A stretch of DNA of 64,000 bases from Caenimonas koreensis DSM 17982 (GTDB lineage Bacteria; Pseudomonadota; Gammaproteobacteria; Burkholderiales; Burkholderiaceae_C), in contig NZ_WJBU01000006.1 of NCBI RefSeq assembly GCF_009646335.1, forward strand, positions 248,001-312,000, read 5' to 3'. Under the pieces are notes generated by a model. That model ran no database searches, had not been told where the DNA came from, and was given only the letters and a program-made list of their open reading frames with translations. Of the stretch, positions 26,862 through 36,138 are shown piece after piece. Both the position numbers and the translations under genes were made by a program. Position 1 is the stretch's first letter, and every line of letters starts with the position of its first letter.

Positions 26862-29800
26862 TCGCTCGTCCCGGCTTCACGGTAAACATGTGGAACCCAC
26901 GGTCCCCACTTGCGTTCGTAGATGGCCTTGTTCTTCTCGAACAGCTCCTGGCGCGTCGAGCTCTTGAGTTTGTCGAAGCTCGCCGAGAGGTGATGATGCA
27001 CGAACACGTCTTCGGCAATGGCAAGCTGCCAGCCCGCTTGCCGCGCACGGTTGCAGTAGTCGTCGTCTTCGAAGAAGCCCAGGCCAAATGCTTCGTCGAG
27101 GCCGCCGACTTCTTCATAGACCGTGCGGCGCAGCGCCACGCAGAAAAACGCCAGCACGCGCGAGTGAATTTGCTCACCGGCGTGCCGCACGGTGCGCGAC
27201 ATGGCCCATGCGGCCATGCCGGCAGGGTCTGAATAGCCGACGGCGATCTTCGCTTCGTTGCCGATGTTGTCAGTCACGGGGCCGACCATGCCGAGCTTGG
27301 GCTCACGATCAAAGTGCCGGCGCAGGCCCTGGATCCAGCCTGGCGACACCTCGGTGTCGTTGTTCAGCATGATCAGCAACTCGCCCGTCGCCGCAGCAAG
27401 GCCGAGGTTGTTGCCGGCTGCAAAGCCAGTGTTCTTCGCGCTGAGGATGAGCTTGACCCAAGGCCTGGTGGCGGCGAACTGCGTCAACCACGCCGGCGAT
27501 CCATCTGACGAGGCGTTGTCGACGACGACCAGTTCGAGGTTGGGCCACAGGCTGTTGTGCTCGACTGAATGGAGGCAGGCCCTGGTGAGCTCCAGGTTGT
27601 TGTAGCAAAGCACGATCACGCTCACCTTGGGGAACGACGCTGCGATCGCTTGCGACAGGAGTGCGCCACGCGCTTCCCACGAGTGGTTGGATGCCCATGT
27701 GCGGCGGGCAGCAGCGGCTTCGATCCTGGCGGTTGTGTCGCTGTCGGCTTGCAACGCCTGCTCGATCTGCTGCACAAAGCCTGGCGCGTCGTCGGCCAGC
27801 CGCACCTGGTCCGCGATGGCAACGAGTTCGGGCATGCGCGTCGCAACCACTTGTTTGCCTGCGCTCAGGTATTCGTACACCTTCACCGGGTTTGTGCAGC
27901 TGGTGAGCTCGTTGATGATGAAGGGAATGAGGCACACGTCGAAAGCGTGGACCCAGCCCGGCAGTTCCGCGTACGGCACTTCGCCGATGAACTCGATGTT
28001 GGGCATGGGCCTGGCCTGCGATACGTCACAGCCGAAAGTCGAGCCGACGAGGATGAATCGCCAGTCGGGCCGGGCCCGTGCGATATCCACGACCAGCCCC
28101 ATGTCGAACCATTCGCTGATCGCACCGAAATAACCGATGACCGGGCGGCCGTCCGGCTGCAGCTTCAGCTCAGCTGGCGGCGTGGCGAAGTGCTCGACCT
28201 GCGTGCCGTTGCGCACGAGCGCGTGCGGTTTGCCGGGGGCTTGCGCCTGCATCAGTTCAGCGAGCCGGCCGGACGTGGTGATCAGCAGGTCGCAGTCGCG
28301 CAGCAACGCTTCTTCTTCGCCGAGCATCGTGCCAGTGTTGGTCGAAAAGCCTGCGTGGAAATCCATGCAGTCGTAAGCCACGATGTTGGCTGGCAGCCGC
28401 GTTGCGACGGGTCGCCAGAACGGCAGGTTGACCAGCGATACAAGCTGGCCGAGGCCCGCCGCCTGCTGCAGCCACGTCAGCGCTTCGGCCAGCTGCAGGG
28501 CTTGCGCTGGCGTCAGCGAGTCTTCGTAGATGTTGGGCGCCGGGCCGTCGATTGCGAGCTGAATCAGGTGGACGTTTTCAGCGGGCGACTCGATCAACCG
28601 CGTGTCGCTGGGGGTGGAGCCCGCAGCGAACGTTGTGCTCAGGTACAGCACGCGGTGGCCCTGCTTGCCGAGTTCGCGAGCCAGGTGTTGCGGGCGCTGG
28701 ATTCGAAAGTGCCAGTCGATCACGGGAAAGAGGATCACCGTGAACGCGCCGGGCTTGCCGCCGGCCAGTAAGTGCGCCCAGTCGTGGGCGTCGCCGTTGC
28801 CAGGAACGATGGCTGGCGGTGCCGGGGTGCCCACTGCGGCGGGGCGGCCAAGTACCTTTCGCACGGCGGCCTGCACGGGGGAGGGCAGGCGCCGCCAGAC
28901 GGTGCGCGCGAACCGCTTGATGTTTCGAGCGAGTGGGCGCATGACGGTGTATTGCTCGGCCTGCAGCAGCGCAACCGCTTCGTGATACTCCCTCGTGACC
29001 ACTTGCAGGGCGTCGCCTTGCCGCATGAGGCTCAAGGCGGCCTCCTCGCGGAGCCGCTCGGCCTCGGTCGCCATGACGAACATGCGGTCGGTGGCTTCGC
29101 GTGCTGCTGCGGCGTCCTGCTTCCAGATTTCGGCCTGCTTGCGCTGTGCTTCGGCGTTTTGTTTTGCCATGGCAGCATCCGCTTCGGCCTGCAATGCCCG
29201 GCTGACGGCGGCGAGGGCATCCTCGCGCGCCTGCTGCAGTTGCGCGGCGGCGTCCTGGGCACGAAGGCCCCGGCGACACAGGGCCCAGATTTGCGCCCAT
29301 TCAACAGGGGAGATGGCCGGCAGCCATTTGTCGAGGATTCGCCTGGCAAATTCTTCCTGCAACGCGGTGTTGCCGTACAGCCCCGAATCACCTGAGCCGA
29401 GCAGATAGGTCGCGCTGATGCTGTCGACATGGACGAACGAGCCGGTGCGCGAGAGCTGGATCCAGAAATCCCAGTCTTCAAAGATGGAGAGCGCTTCATC
29501 AAAGCCTGCCGTGCGCGTTGCGGCAGCGCGCGAGAACAGCACCGAATGGATCGGCAGGTAGTTCTCGCAGAGCAGGCGCGCCGCGTCGAACTGCTCGTTG
29601 TAGCGCATGACTTCGCGCATTTCGCCGCTTGCAGCATCTTGCTCGACACAACTGACGCCGGAATAGGCTGCCACGGCGCCAGGGGACTGCAGGAATTGCC
29701 GGGCCAGTATTTCTATATGTGTGGGCGCCAACCAGTCGTCGTCGTCCAGGAAGCAGATCCATTCACCGTTGGCGGCGGCGATGCCGGCATTGGCGGCAGC

Positions 29801-30076
29801 GGAGCGGGCCAGTGGTGCTGAGCCGCCCACCATCCGCATGTCGTGGGGGCCGCACTTTTCGCCGACGGGGTGGTGGCCGGGGCCTTTGGCGCTGACCACC
29901 AGGACTTCAATGGACGGCCATGTCTGCGCGGCGACGCTTGCCAGCGCCCGACCGAGCGACGGGCGGTCCATGCTTCGAACGACGATGCTCACAAGCCGGC
30001 TGGTGTCGGCGGCTTCGAAGAGGTCGGCAGTGGCGTGCTCGCCGGTGGTGTGGGTGGACGGCGTGGGCGAGGGCAT
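26858..30076 (-). CDS. Large three-module glycosyltransferase
   Basis: A 1072-residue protein with three glycosyltransferase modules. Residues 28-265 are GT-A family 2, with CFLDDDDWLAP carrying the DxD-type site. Residues 270-365 are an Ala/Gln/Glu-rich coiled coil. Residues 430-790 are a GT-B module (GYFGAISEWFDMGL, YLSAGKQVVAT). Residues 815-1055 are a second family 2 GT-A module (VIVLCYNNLELTR, MLNNDTEVSPGW, FFEDDDYCNRA). Such polymodular enzymes build repeat units of exported polysaccharides. It heads the minus-strand operon that ends at 20758. Confidence 0.88.
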   Translation of the reverse strand: MPSPTPSTHTTGEHATADLFEAADTSRLVSIVVRSMDRPSLGRALASVAAQTWPSIEVLVVSAKGPGHHPVGEKCGPHDMRMVGGSAPLARSAAANAGIAAANGEWICFLDDDDWLAPTHIEILARQFLQSPGAVAAYSGVSCVEQDAASGEMREVMRYNEQFDAARLLCENYLPIHSVLFSRAAATRTAGFDEALSIFEDWDFWIQLSRTGSFVHVDSISATYLLGSGDSGLYGNTALQEEFARRILDKWLPAISPVEWAQIWALCRRGLRAQDAAAQLQQAREDALAAVSRALQAEADAAMAKQNAEAQRKQAEIWKQDAAAAREATDRMFVMATEAERLREEAALSLMRQGDALQVVTREYHEAVALLQAEQYTVMRPLARNIKRFARTVWRRLPSPVQAAVRKVLGRPAAVGTPAPPAIVPGNGDAHDWAHLLAGGKPGAFTVILFPVIDWHFRIQRPQHLARELGKQGHRVLYLSTTFAAGSTPSDTRLIESPAENVHLIQLAIDGPAPNIYEDSLTPAQALQLAEALTWLQQAAGLGQLVSLVNLPFWRPVATRLPANIVAYDCMDFHAGFSTNTGTMLGEEEALLRDCDLLITTSGRLAELMQAQAPGKPHALVRNGTQVEHFATPPAELKLQPDGRPVIGYFGAISEWFDMGLVVDIARARPDWRFILVGSTFGCDVSQARPMPNIEFIGEVPYAELPGWVHAFDVCLIPFIINELTSCTNPVKVYEYLSAGKQVVATRMPELVAIADQVRLADDAPGFVQQIEQALQADSDTTARIEAAAARRTWASNHSWEARGALLSQAIAASFPKVSVIVLCYNNLELTRACLHSVEHNSLWPNLELVVVDNASSDGSPAWLTQFAATRPWVKLILSAKNTGFAAGNNLGLAAATGELLIMLNNDTEVSPGWIQGLRRHFDREPKLGMVGPVTDNIGNEAKIAVGYSDPAGMAAWAMSRTVRHAGEQIHSRVLAFFCVALRRTVYEEVGGLDEAFGLGFFEDDDYCNRARQAGWQLAIAEDVFVHHHLSASFDKLKSSTRQELFEKNKAIYERKWGPWVPHVYREAGTSE

Positions 30077-30193
30077 CGGAGACTGCGGAAAGAAAGCGCA
30101 CTGGCTGCCGCCGGAACGGGCTGTGCCAGAGTGGGTCAGGCACGGTGCGCTGGGTCGGCGGCGATTCTATCGCAGGTGCTGTGTGCGCTGGCC

Positions 30194-30886
30194 TTACTCC
30201 GGCTGGCGACGCCCTGCGGCGACGTCTTCAAGGAAAGCCGGGTCGTCGATGTTCATGTGGTTGCCGTTGCGCTCAACAATGCCGCGGCTTTGCAGGAGCT
30301 GGAAGACGCGCGTCACCGTCTCGCGGCTGGCATTGATCATGATCGCGATCTCCTGATGGGTTGGCGCATTCGGCACTTGCACTTTGCCGTCGGCGTCCTT
30401 GACGAACAGCAATTCCAGCTGCGCGCAAACCCTTTGCAACGGGTTCGCCAGACCGAGGATGCGCCGTTGCCCTGACACCTGCCGCAGGCGCAATGAGAGG
30501 CCGGTGCACAAAATCTCGGCCACCTTCGCGTGAGCAAACAGGATCGGCCGGATGAGGTCGCGTGGGACGAAGACGACGCGCGACCTTGACACGGCCGTGA
30601 CGTAAATGGGATGCGGCAGGCCATCGATCACGGCCAGATCGCCAAAGTAGTCGCCAGAAGCAACAAAATAAAGGCCGACCTCCCGACCGTCGGCCGTGAA
30701 GTCCACGCCTTGCAGCCGCCCTTCGAGCAGGAAGCAGAACGATGCGCCGTCACCGCCTTTTTGCAGAACGACCTCGCGCTTGGCAAAACTGCGTTCGGTC
30801 GCATGCTGTGCCAGATGGGCCAGCGTCACCTGCGGCAGGCCCGCCAGCAGCGGGAGCCGACTCAACTCGTTGACGGGGACGGCCAT
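30194..30886 (-). CDS. Crp/Fnr-family transcriptional regulator
   Basis: A 230-residue regulator with an N-terminal cyclic-nucleotide-binding-like barrel and a C-terminal winged helix. The recognition helix SRETVTRVF keeps the Arg, Glu and Arg that E. coli CRP uses to read TGTGA. In the sensor domain, however, the phosphate-binding stretch is GDLAVIDGLPHPIY: the usual Glu is Asp and the Arg-Ser pair after it is absent, so cAMP binding is doubtful. There are no Fnr-type cysteine clusters. It is divergent from the FecR operon, whose promoter region carries a TGTGA palindrome. Confidence 0.9.
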   Translation of the reverse strand: MAVPVNELSRLPLLAGLPQVTLAHLAQHATERSFAKREVVLQKGGDGASFCFLLEGRLQGVDFTADGREVGLYFVASGDYFGDLAVIDGLPHPIYVTAVSRSRVVFVPRDLIRPILFAHAKVAEILCTGLSLRLRQVSGQRRILGLANPLQRVCAQLELLFVKDADGKVQVPNAPTHQEIAIMINASRETVTRVFQLLQSRGIVERNGNHMNIDDPAFLEDVAAGRRQPE

Positions 30887-30986
30887 GGGGTCTTCGGTCG
30901 GATAGCGTTGTTGTTATTCAGGGGCAGGCGGGGGCTGTACAAAATGCCAATGATAAGAGGCGGGCCACCGGAAACAGTTCGTCAAA

Positions 30987-31002
30987 TGTGACCCAGCGCA
31001 CA
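30987..31002. promoter_or_regulatory. Crp-like operator upstream of the FecR operon
   Basis: TGTGA-CCCAGC-GCACA matches the Crp half-site pair TGTGA-N6-TCACA at nine of ten positions. Its centre (30994.5) lies about 41-42 bases before the start predicted from a -10-like TAAATT at 31024-31029. That is the class II activator spacing. It sits between the divergent Crp/Fnr gene and the FecR-domain gene, so it could also serve autoregulation. Confidence 0.6.
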
Positions 31003-31023
31003 TCCAGAGCCTCTTGAGCTTGA

Positions 31024-31029
31024 TAAATT
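31024..31029 (+). promoter_or_regulatory. Predicted -10 box of the FecR operon
   Basis: TAAATT within a short AT-rich patch, 35 bases before the ATG at 31065. No good -35 hexamer lies at normal spacing, which fits a promoter helped by an activator bound at 30987-31002. Confidence 0.4.
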
Positions 31030-31064
31030 ACACATCCAACCTAGGCCAGCTAGCCGCTTTTGCC

Positions 31065-32507
31065 ATGAAGCCCCGATTTCGTCCGTTCCATCTGAGCCGA
31101 GTCCCCGCTGCTGTGCTTTGCATGTTCGCCGCCGCATCGGCCGCCGTGCATGCAGATGCGCCGGATCGCTCCAGGGCGATCGGCGAAGTGACCATGAGCG
31201 TCGGCCCCGTGATGAAGACGTCGGCACAAGGCGTTCCCGAGCCCGTGCAGCGCGGCACGCTGCTGTTGCCCGGCGACCGGCTCGACACGGCGGAAGGCGG
31301 CCACATTCATGTGCGCTTCGTTGACGGGGCACTCGTCAGCGTGCGCCCAGGCAGCCGCCTCTGGATTGAAGACTACCGGTTCGACCCGAAGCAGGTGTCG
31401 ATGTCAGCTGTTCGCTTCAAGCTTGAATACGGCGTGGCCCGCGCGATTTCCGGCGCCGCCGCCGAGGGTGCCAAAGACCGCTTCCGGCTGAACACCCCGC
31501 TTGTCGCCATTGGCGTGCGCGGAACCGATTTTGTTGTTCGCACAAGTGACGCTGGCACGACAGCAACGGTGAACCAGGGCGCCATCGTCATGGCCCCGCT
31601 CGATGACACCTGTGTGGCCCATGGCCTGGGCCCATGCGGTTCTCCTTCCGAAAAGCTCCTTTCGTCCGATATGGGCCGGCTGCTGATGGAATTCCGCGCG
31701 CAGTATGCGCAGCCTGAACTCAAGTCAGCCAATGGCGGCACCATGTTGGCCGGCGCCAAGATGGATGGCTCCCAGCACGCCCTGCTTGGCGCGCCTGTGA
31801 ATCCCCAGGCGCTCGGGCCCGGGCACGGCGAGCCGGAGTCGCTGGCAACCGCTGCGCTGGTTGAGGAAGCGTTGATCGAAGTTATTGCAGGGAACACGCT
31901 GCCTCCGGCCCCGCCTGCGCCGCCGCCTTCGCCCGCCCCGGTGCCGACTCCTCCTTCGCCGCCGCCACCGCCACCGTCGCCTGCTCCACCGCCGCCACCG
32001 CCGCCACCCCCAGCCTTGGCTTGGGGCCGTTGGGCCGCAACGGCCATGTCGGCCACTGATTTCTCGGTCCCGATGTCGCAAGCCGAGCCAGGCCGCAAGA
32101 CCACGATCGGCAATTTGCAGTTCAGCCTGTTCCGCGTGGAAGGAGCCGATCTTCCGACGCTCAACGCCGGCCTGGGCGCCTACAACTTCAGCCTGGACAA
32201 GGGGTATGCGCAGTACTCCCTGTCTGGCGTGATCAATCCGGCCACTGTCGATAGTGGCAAGTTGATGCTCGACTTCGCCAACAGGGCGTTCACGACGAGT
32301 TTGCTGGTCTCCAGCGGTTTGACGGGGGCGGTTTCCATCTCCGGAGCTGGCTACATCGGTGCAGACGGGATCTTCATCGACCGCTCCATTGCGAACCAGG
32401 CCATAGCGGGCGCCGCTTCGCTCGACGGCAAGTCGGCGGGCTACCAGTTCGAAAAGCTCGTCGGTAACGGCACGCTGTCGGGCATTACGCTCTGGTCGCG
32501 TCCGTAG
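31065..32507 (+). CDS. Secreted FecR-domain protein with Pro-rich linker
   Basis: A 480-residue exported protein. Residues 1-30 are a signal peptide. Residues 40-165 are a FecR domain (VTMSVGPV, LPGDRLDTAEGG, LNTPLVAIGVRGTDFVV). A proline-rich linker near residues 280-325 leads to a C-terminal domain of about 150 residues rich in Gly, Ser and Ala that looks like a beta-barrel of the transferrin-binding-protein type. It is predicted to be periplasmic or surface-exposed. A TTG at 31014 is in frame, but the ATG gives a clean signal peptide. The next gene starts at the very next base after its stop. Confidence 0.83.
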   Translation: MKPRFRPFHLSRVPAAVLCMFAAASAAVHADAPDRSRAIGEVTMSVGPVMKTSAQGVPEPVQRGTLLLPGDRLDTAEGGHIHVRFVDGALVSVRPGSRLWIEDYRFDPKQVSMSAVRFKLEYGVARAISGAAAEGAKDRFRLNTPLVAIGVRGTDFVVRTSDAGTTATVNQGAIVMAPLDDTCVAHGLGPCGSPSEKLLSSDMGRLLMEFRAQYAQPELKSANGGTMLAGAKMDGSQHALLGAPVNPQALGPGHGEPESLATAALVEEALIEVIAGNTLPPAPPAPPPSPAPVPTPPSPPPPPPSPAPPPPPPPPPALAWGRWAATAMSATDFSVPMSQAEPGRKTTIGNLQFSLFRVEGADLPTLNAGLGAYNFSLDKGYAQYSLSGVINPATVDSGKLMLDFANRAFTTSLLVSSGLTGAVSISGAGYIGADGIFIDRSIANQAIAGAASLDGKSAGYQFEKLVGNGTLSGITLWSRP

Positions 32508-34547
32508 ATGGTCAAGGCCGGCCGCATGACTCTCACGCCGTGGCGCCTTCGCATGGTGGCGGTGTTCATCGCGCTGGTGGCTTGGGCGATGCTCGCCCTG
32601 ATGGCCCCGTCAGCCTTCCAGCAAGCCGATGAACGGGCGACAGACGCCGTCTGGCAGCTTGGTGCCAGCACAACGGCCGAGCGACGAGTCGTGGTCGTTG
32701 ATATTGACGACGCAAGTATCCAGCGCATTGGGCCGTGGCCGTGGTCGCGCCAGACGCAGGCGAAGCTCGTCGAGCAGATTCGCGCACGGGGTGCGACGCT
32801 GCAGTTGCACGACCTTGTCTACGCAGATGCCCGCCCGGGCGGTGCTGAGCTTGCGAGAGCGCTGGCCCAGGGTCAGGGCGCTTCGCCTGCAGTCGTAGCC
32901 CAGGTTTTTGCGCTCAATCATGAAAGCCGCCAGACATCGGGCCAACTGGCAGGTGCGCTTCCGGGGCAAGGTTGCCTGCCGCCGGCCGCGCATGCTATTG
33001 GCTATGTGGCCAATGCGGACCTGCCTGGCATTGCGGCCGGTCACATCACACCGCGGATCGATGGTGATGGGTCCGTCCGCAAGGTTCCGGCACTGGTTTG
33101 CTACGGCCAGCAGAACTACCCGACGCTGGCGATCGCCGGCCTGATCGCGTTGAGCGGCGAGGCATCGAAAGCCGCGCCGCTGCGTGCGGAACCCGGCATC
33201 GGACTATGGGAGCCGGCCTGGCTAGTCACCCTGTCTGGTATGCCAGGCGTGCGCATCCCGCTGGACGTGAATGGCGACATCAGGGTGCCTTTCCATAAGG
33301 CGCGCAGCGCGATCGTCTCCATTTCTGCAGCGGACCTGCTTGAAGGAAAACTCGAAAACCCGGAGGTGCTCAGGGGTGCATGGGCGCTGGTGGGCGCTTC
33401 GGCTTTCGGTCTCGGCGATACGGTGCCGACGGCACAGGGTGGCGCGGTCAGCGGCGTAGAAGTACACGCGCAGCTCATCACGGGCATGCTCGACGACAAG
33501 GTTCCTTACACACCGCGCGCCTCGCAGGCCCTGCAACTGGCGTGGGTGATGCTCGCCGCGATTGCGCTGCTTGCGTTTTGCTGGACGCGGTCCGAGCCGG
33601 CGCATCGCACGGGCGACAAGCGCGGTTCGTCGCGAGTGATCTGGATTCCCATCGCCTCGCTGGTGTTGGCGGTGTGCGGTTTCCTGCTTCATGCAGGCGC
33701 CCTGCTCGGATACGGCTGGTGGCTGGGCTGGTCGCATGCCAGCGCAGCCATCGTCATGATCGGGCTGTCGCTGGGCCTTGCAGAACATGCGCGCAGCCTT
33801 GCCGAGAAGGGGCGGCTGTTCCGGAACCTGGCGAGCTACCTGCCTGCGGCCGTCGCAGAAAAGATTGCTCTGGTCGAACCCACTGGCGAAATCGAAGCCG
33901 AAAGACGCGACGTGACCGTGGTGGTGGCCGATGTGCGCAATTTTTCGGCTTACTGCGAAGTTCGAAGCCCCGAAGATGCCGCACGGATCCTGCACCGCTT
34001 CTATACAACGGCGAGTGCCATCGTCGAGGCGCATGGCGGCGCCGTCGAAGAGATGGTCGGCGACAGCCTGATTGCGGTCTTCAATGGCTCGCGCCCCTGT
34101 GTCGACCACACGGTGCAGGCACTGGATGCGGCGCGAGAGGTCTGGCTGCGCTGCAGCGAGGAACTGCCCAATGTTCCGCCGCAGGGCCTCGAGCCGCTTG
34201 CGCTGGGCGTGGGCGTTGAAAGCGGAACGGCCTTGCTTGGCAGCTTCGGGCCTGCACAACGGCGCGTTCATTCCGTACTCGGCCAGGTGGTGACGATGGC
34301 AATTCGCCTGCAGGACCTGACGGCTGAACTCGCGTACCCGGTCCTGGTCGGCGCCACAGCCGCCGAGCGGCTGGGCATTCCGTTCGAGCGCAATGAGCTT
34401 GCGCTCAAGCCGCTTGGTACCTTCCTGCTTCCCGGGTTGCGACACAGTAGCAAAGTATTTACACTGCGCAGCTTGATGCAGCCAGGCGGCGACGCCGAGC
34501 GGCATTCATTGCGTTACCTCAGGCAGCAAGGCCAACCTGTCGTCTGA
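32508..34547 (+). CDS. CHASE2-domain membrane protein with degenerate class III cyclase domain
   Basis: A 679-residue inner-membrane protein. A first membrane helix (residues 13-33) precedes a periplasmic CHASE2 sensor domain (about 35-335; VVVVDIDDASIQRIGPWPWSR is its hallmark opening, here split by motif). Three helices follow (about 338-430), then a class III nucleotidyl cyclase fold (455-625). The two metal Asp positions are kept (VVADVRNFS and MVGDS). The substrate-binding Lys is Glu (VEEMVGD), the Asp of the IGD motif is Gln, and the Asn before A-x-R is Thr (LGQVVTMAIR). Cyclase activity is therefore doubtful. It lies between the FecR and TPR-barrel genes. Confidence 0.87.
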   Translation: MVKAGRMTLTPWRLRMVAVFIALVAWAMLALMAPSAFQQADERATDAVWQLGASTTAERRVVVVDIDDASIQRIGPWPWSRQTQAKLVEQIRARGATLQLHDLVYADARPGGAELARALAQGQGASPAVVAQVFALNHESRQTSGQLAGALPGQGCLPPAAHAIGYVANADLPGIAAGHITPRIDGDGSVRKVPALVCYGQQNYPTLAIAGLIALSGEASKAAPLRAEPGIGLWEPAWLVTLSGMPGVRIPLDVNGDIRVPFHKARSAIVSISAADLLEGKLENPEVLRGAWALVGASAFGLGDTVPTAQGGAVSGVEVHAQLITGMLDDKVPYTPRASQALQLAWVMLAAIALLAFCWTRSEPAHRTGDKRGSSRVIWIPIASLVLAVCGFLLHAGALLGYGWWLGWSHASAAIVMIGLSLGLAEHARSLAEKGRLFRNLASYLPAAVAEKIALVEPTGEIEAERRDVTVVVADVRNFSAYCEVRSPEDAARILHRFYTTASAIVEAHGGAVEEMVGDSLIAVFNGSRPCVDHTVQALDAAREVWLRCSEELPNVPPQGLEPLALGVGVESGTALLGSFGPAQRRVHSVLGQVVTMAIRLQDLTAELAYPVLVGATAAERLGIPFERNELALKPLGTFLLPGLRHSSKVFTLRSLMQPGGDAERHSLRYLRQQGQPVV

Positions 34548-34611
34548 CGGGGCTGCGTTGCTTGCTGCCCATAATTCCAACGCGCGACCTGATCGCGCTG
34601 ATTTTTCGCTC

Positions 34612-36069
34612 GTGGCTGCCAATTCCGTTTCCGGCTTGCGCCTGGGTCTGTGGACATTGCTGTTCGTCTCGACCTTCGCGCATGCGCAGCAGGGGGCGCA
34701 TGCCATGCCTGCAGCTTGTCCGGTGCAGCCGACTTATCCGGTCTCCAATGACGCAGCTGCGTTGCGTGCGCTGGCATCCCGCCTCGAACTCGCAGCATCC
34801 GATCCTGGCTGCCTGAAAGACGCGACCTTTCACGCGTACCGCGGCGCCGTACTTGTATCTTTGGGGCGAGCCGTGGAAGCGGTCGAGCCGCTTGAGCGAG
34901 CGCTCCTGATTGACCCCGACCTGCCCGGTGCGACGCTCGACCTGGCCCAGGCCCTTGGCATGCAAGGCGACCAGGCGTCGGCGTCGGCGCTGCTGGCACA
35001 GTTGCGCCAGCGTGCCGACCTGCCCGACGCCATTCGCGAGGCGATCGACAGGCGCGAGCAAGTCATAGCCGCGCAGCAGGCAGCTGGGCGCGACATTGCT
35101 GCGAACTGGCAGTCGCGCTGGCAGTTCGCGATGCTCGCCGGCGGTGACAGCAACCTGAATAATGCACCGACCAATTCCGAAGTCACGCTGACGATCCCCG
35201 GACAGGGCAATGTCACGTTGCCTCTTGATCCGAGCGCCGCTCCCCGAAAGGGTGCTGCGGTCATGACGTCAGCGTCCTGGCAGGGCCTGAAGGCGCAGGG
35301 CGAGTCTGTATGGGTGCTTCAGGGCGAACTCCGGGCCCGCCAGACGTCCGAAAGTGACGCCAGCTACCAGCAGGCCGACTTTGCCGCGTCGTGGCTGCAG
35401 GCGCCATCTGCACCCCGCCAGTGGGTGGCGCGCGCCAGCGCGAGCTTTCTCAGGTTTGGCGGCACCACGCTCTTGCAGGCCTATCGGTCTTCCATCCAGC
35501 ACCAGTGGGAGGCCTTCAGCCTGCCATGGATCTCCCGCGTCCTGCGGACGGCAGGCTCCTGCCGCCCCTCCATTGCGGCGGAAGTGGAATACCGGCGGTA
35601 TCCGTCCACCCAGGTGCTTGACGGCACTTACCAAGGCGCCGCCGGCGGACTGATCTGCCGGGCCGACGTCGAGGCCGCGCCCGCCGGCAGCGTCAGCCAG
35701 CCGGCCTCGACCTTCAGCCTGCAACTGCGCCACGGCTCCGATAAGCCCGTTGACAGCGCCCGCGCAGGCGGCACATACCGGCGCAGCGAGTTGCGCGCCC
35801 AATGGGAAGGGCCCGTCCTGACAAAAGGCAAGCTGGGGCTGCAATGGTCGTCCACCGTCCAGAAAGACAGCGAGCCTTACAGCGCCCTCCTGGGCAACGT
35901 TCCCCGCAAGATATTCCGGCACACAATCCAGGCTGACGGCAGCTGGCCATTGGTCTACGGGTTCTCCCTAGTGGCGACCGGAGAAGTCGGCCGCCAGCGA
36001 AGCAACCTGGATATTTTTGCAAGCCGCCAGCGCAGCATCTACCTGGGGTTTCGCAAGGACCTGATGTGA
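34612..36069 (+). CDS. TPR protein with C-terminal outer-membrane beta-barrel
   Basis: A 485-residue exported protein. A signal peptide (residues 1-25, ending FAHAQ) is followed by two or three TPR-like repeats (about 60-150; LERALLIDPDLPGATLDLAQALG) and then about 300 residues of alternating polar and aromatic strands with YRRYPSTQVLDG and a final strand YLGFRKDLM, typical of an outer-membrane barrel. A TTG at 34558 is in frame and has a plausible ribosome site, so the start is uncertain. It is the last gene of the FecR-CHASE2-barrel set. Its closeness to the S-layer gene suggests a surface role. Confidence 0.75.
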   Translation: MAANSVSGLRLGLWTLLFVSTFAHAQQGAHAMPAACPVQPTYPVSNDAAALRALASRLELAASDPGCLKDATFHAYRGAVLVSLGRAVEAVEPLERALLIDPDLPGATLDLAQALGMQGDQASASALLAQLRQRADLPDAIREAIDRREQVIAAQQAAGRDIAANWQSRWQFAMLAGGDSNLNNAPTNSEVTLTIPGQGNVTLPLDPSAAPRKGAAVMTSASWQGLKAQGESVWVLQGELRARQTSESDASYQQADFAASWLQAPSAPRQWVARASASFLRFGGTTLLQAYRSSIQHQWEAFSLPWISRVLRTAGSCRPSIAAEVEYRRYPSTQVLDGTYQGAAGGLICRADVEAAPAGSVSQPASTFSLQLRHGSDKPVDSARAGGTYRRSELRAQWEGPVLTKGKLGLQWSSTVQKDSEPYSALLGNVPRKIFRHTIQADGSWPLVYGFSLVATGEVGRQRSNLDIFASRQRSIYLGFRKDLM

Positions 36070-36100
36070 GAAAACAACGCCCCCAGATTCCGCGAACTAC

Positions 36101-36116
36101 TGTGATGACAATCACA
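36101..36116. promoter_or_regulatory. Perfect Crp-type operator upstream of the S-layer-like gene
   Basis: TGTGA-TGACAA-TCACA matches the Crp consensus at all ten fixed positions. The centre (36108.5) is about 42 bases before the start predicted from the -10 box TATACT at 36139-36144, which is class II spacing. The Crp/Fnr gene 5 kb upstream has the residues expected to read TGTGA. Confidence 0.7.
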
Positions 36117-36138
36117 AGGCGCCTTGGTAAGCGTTGAC

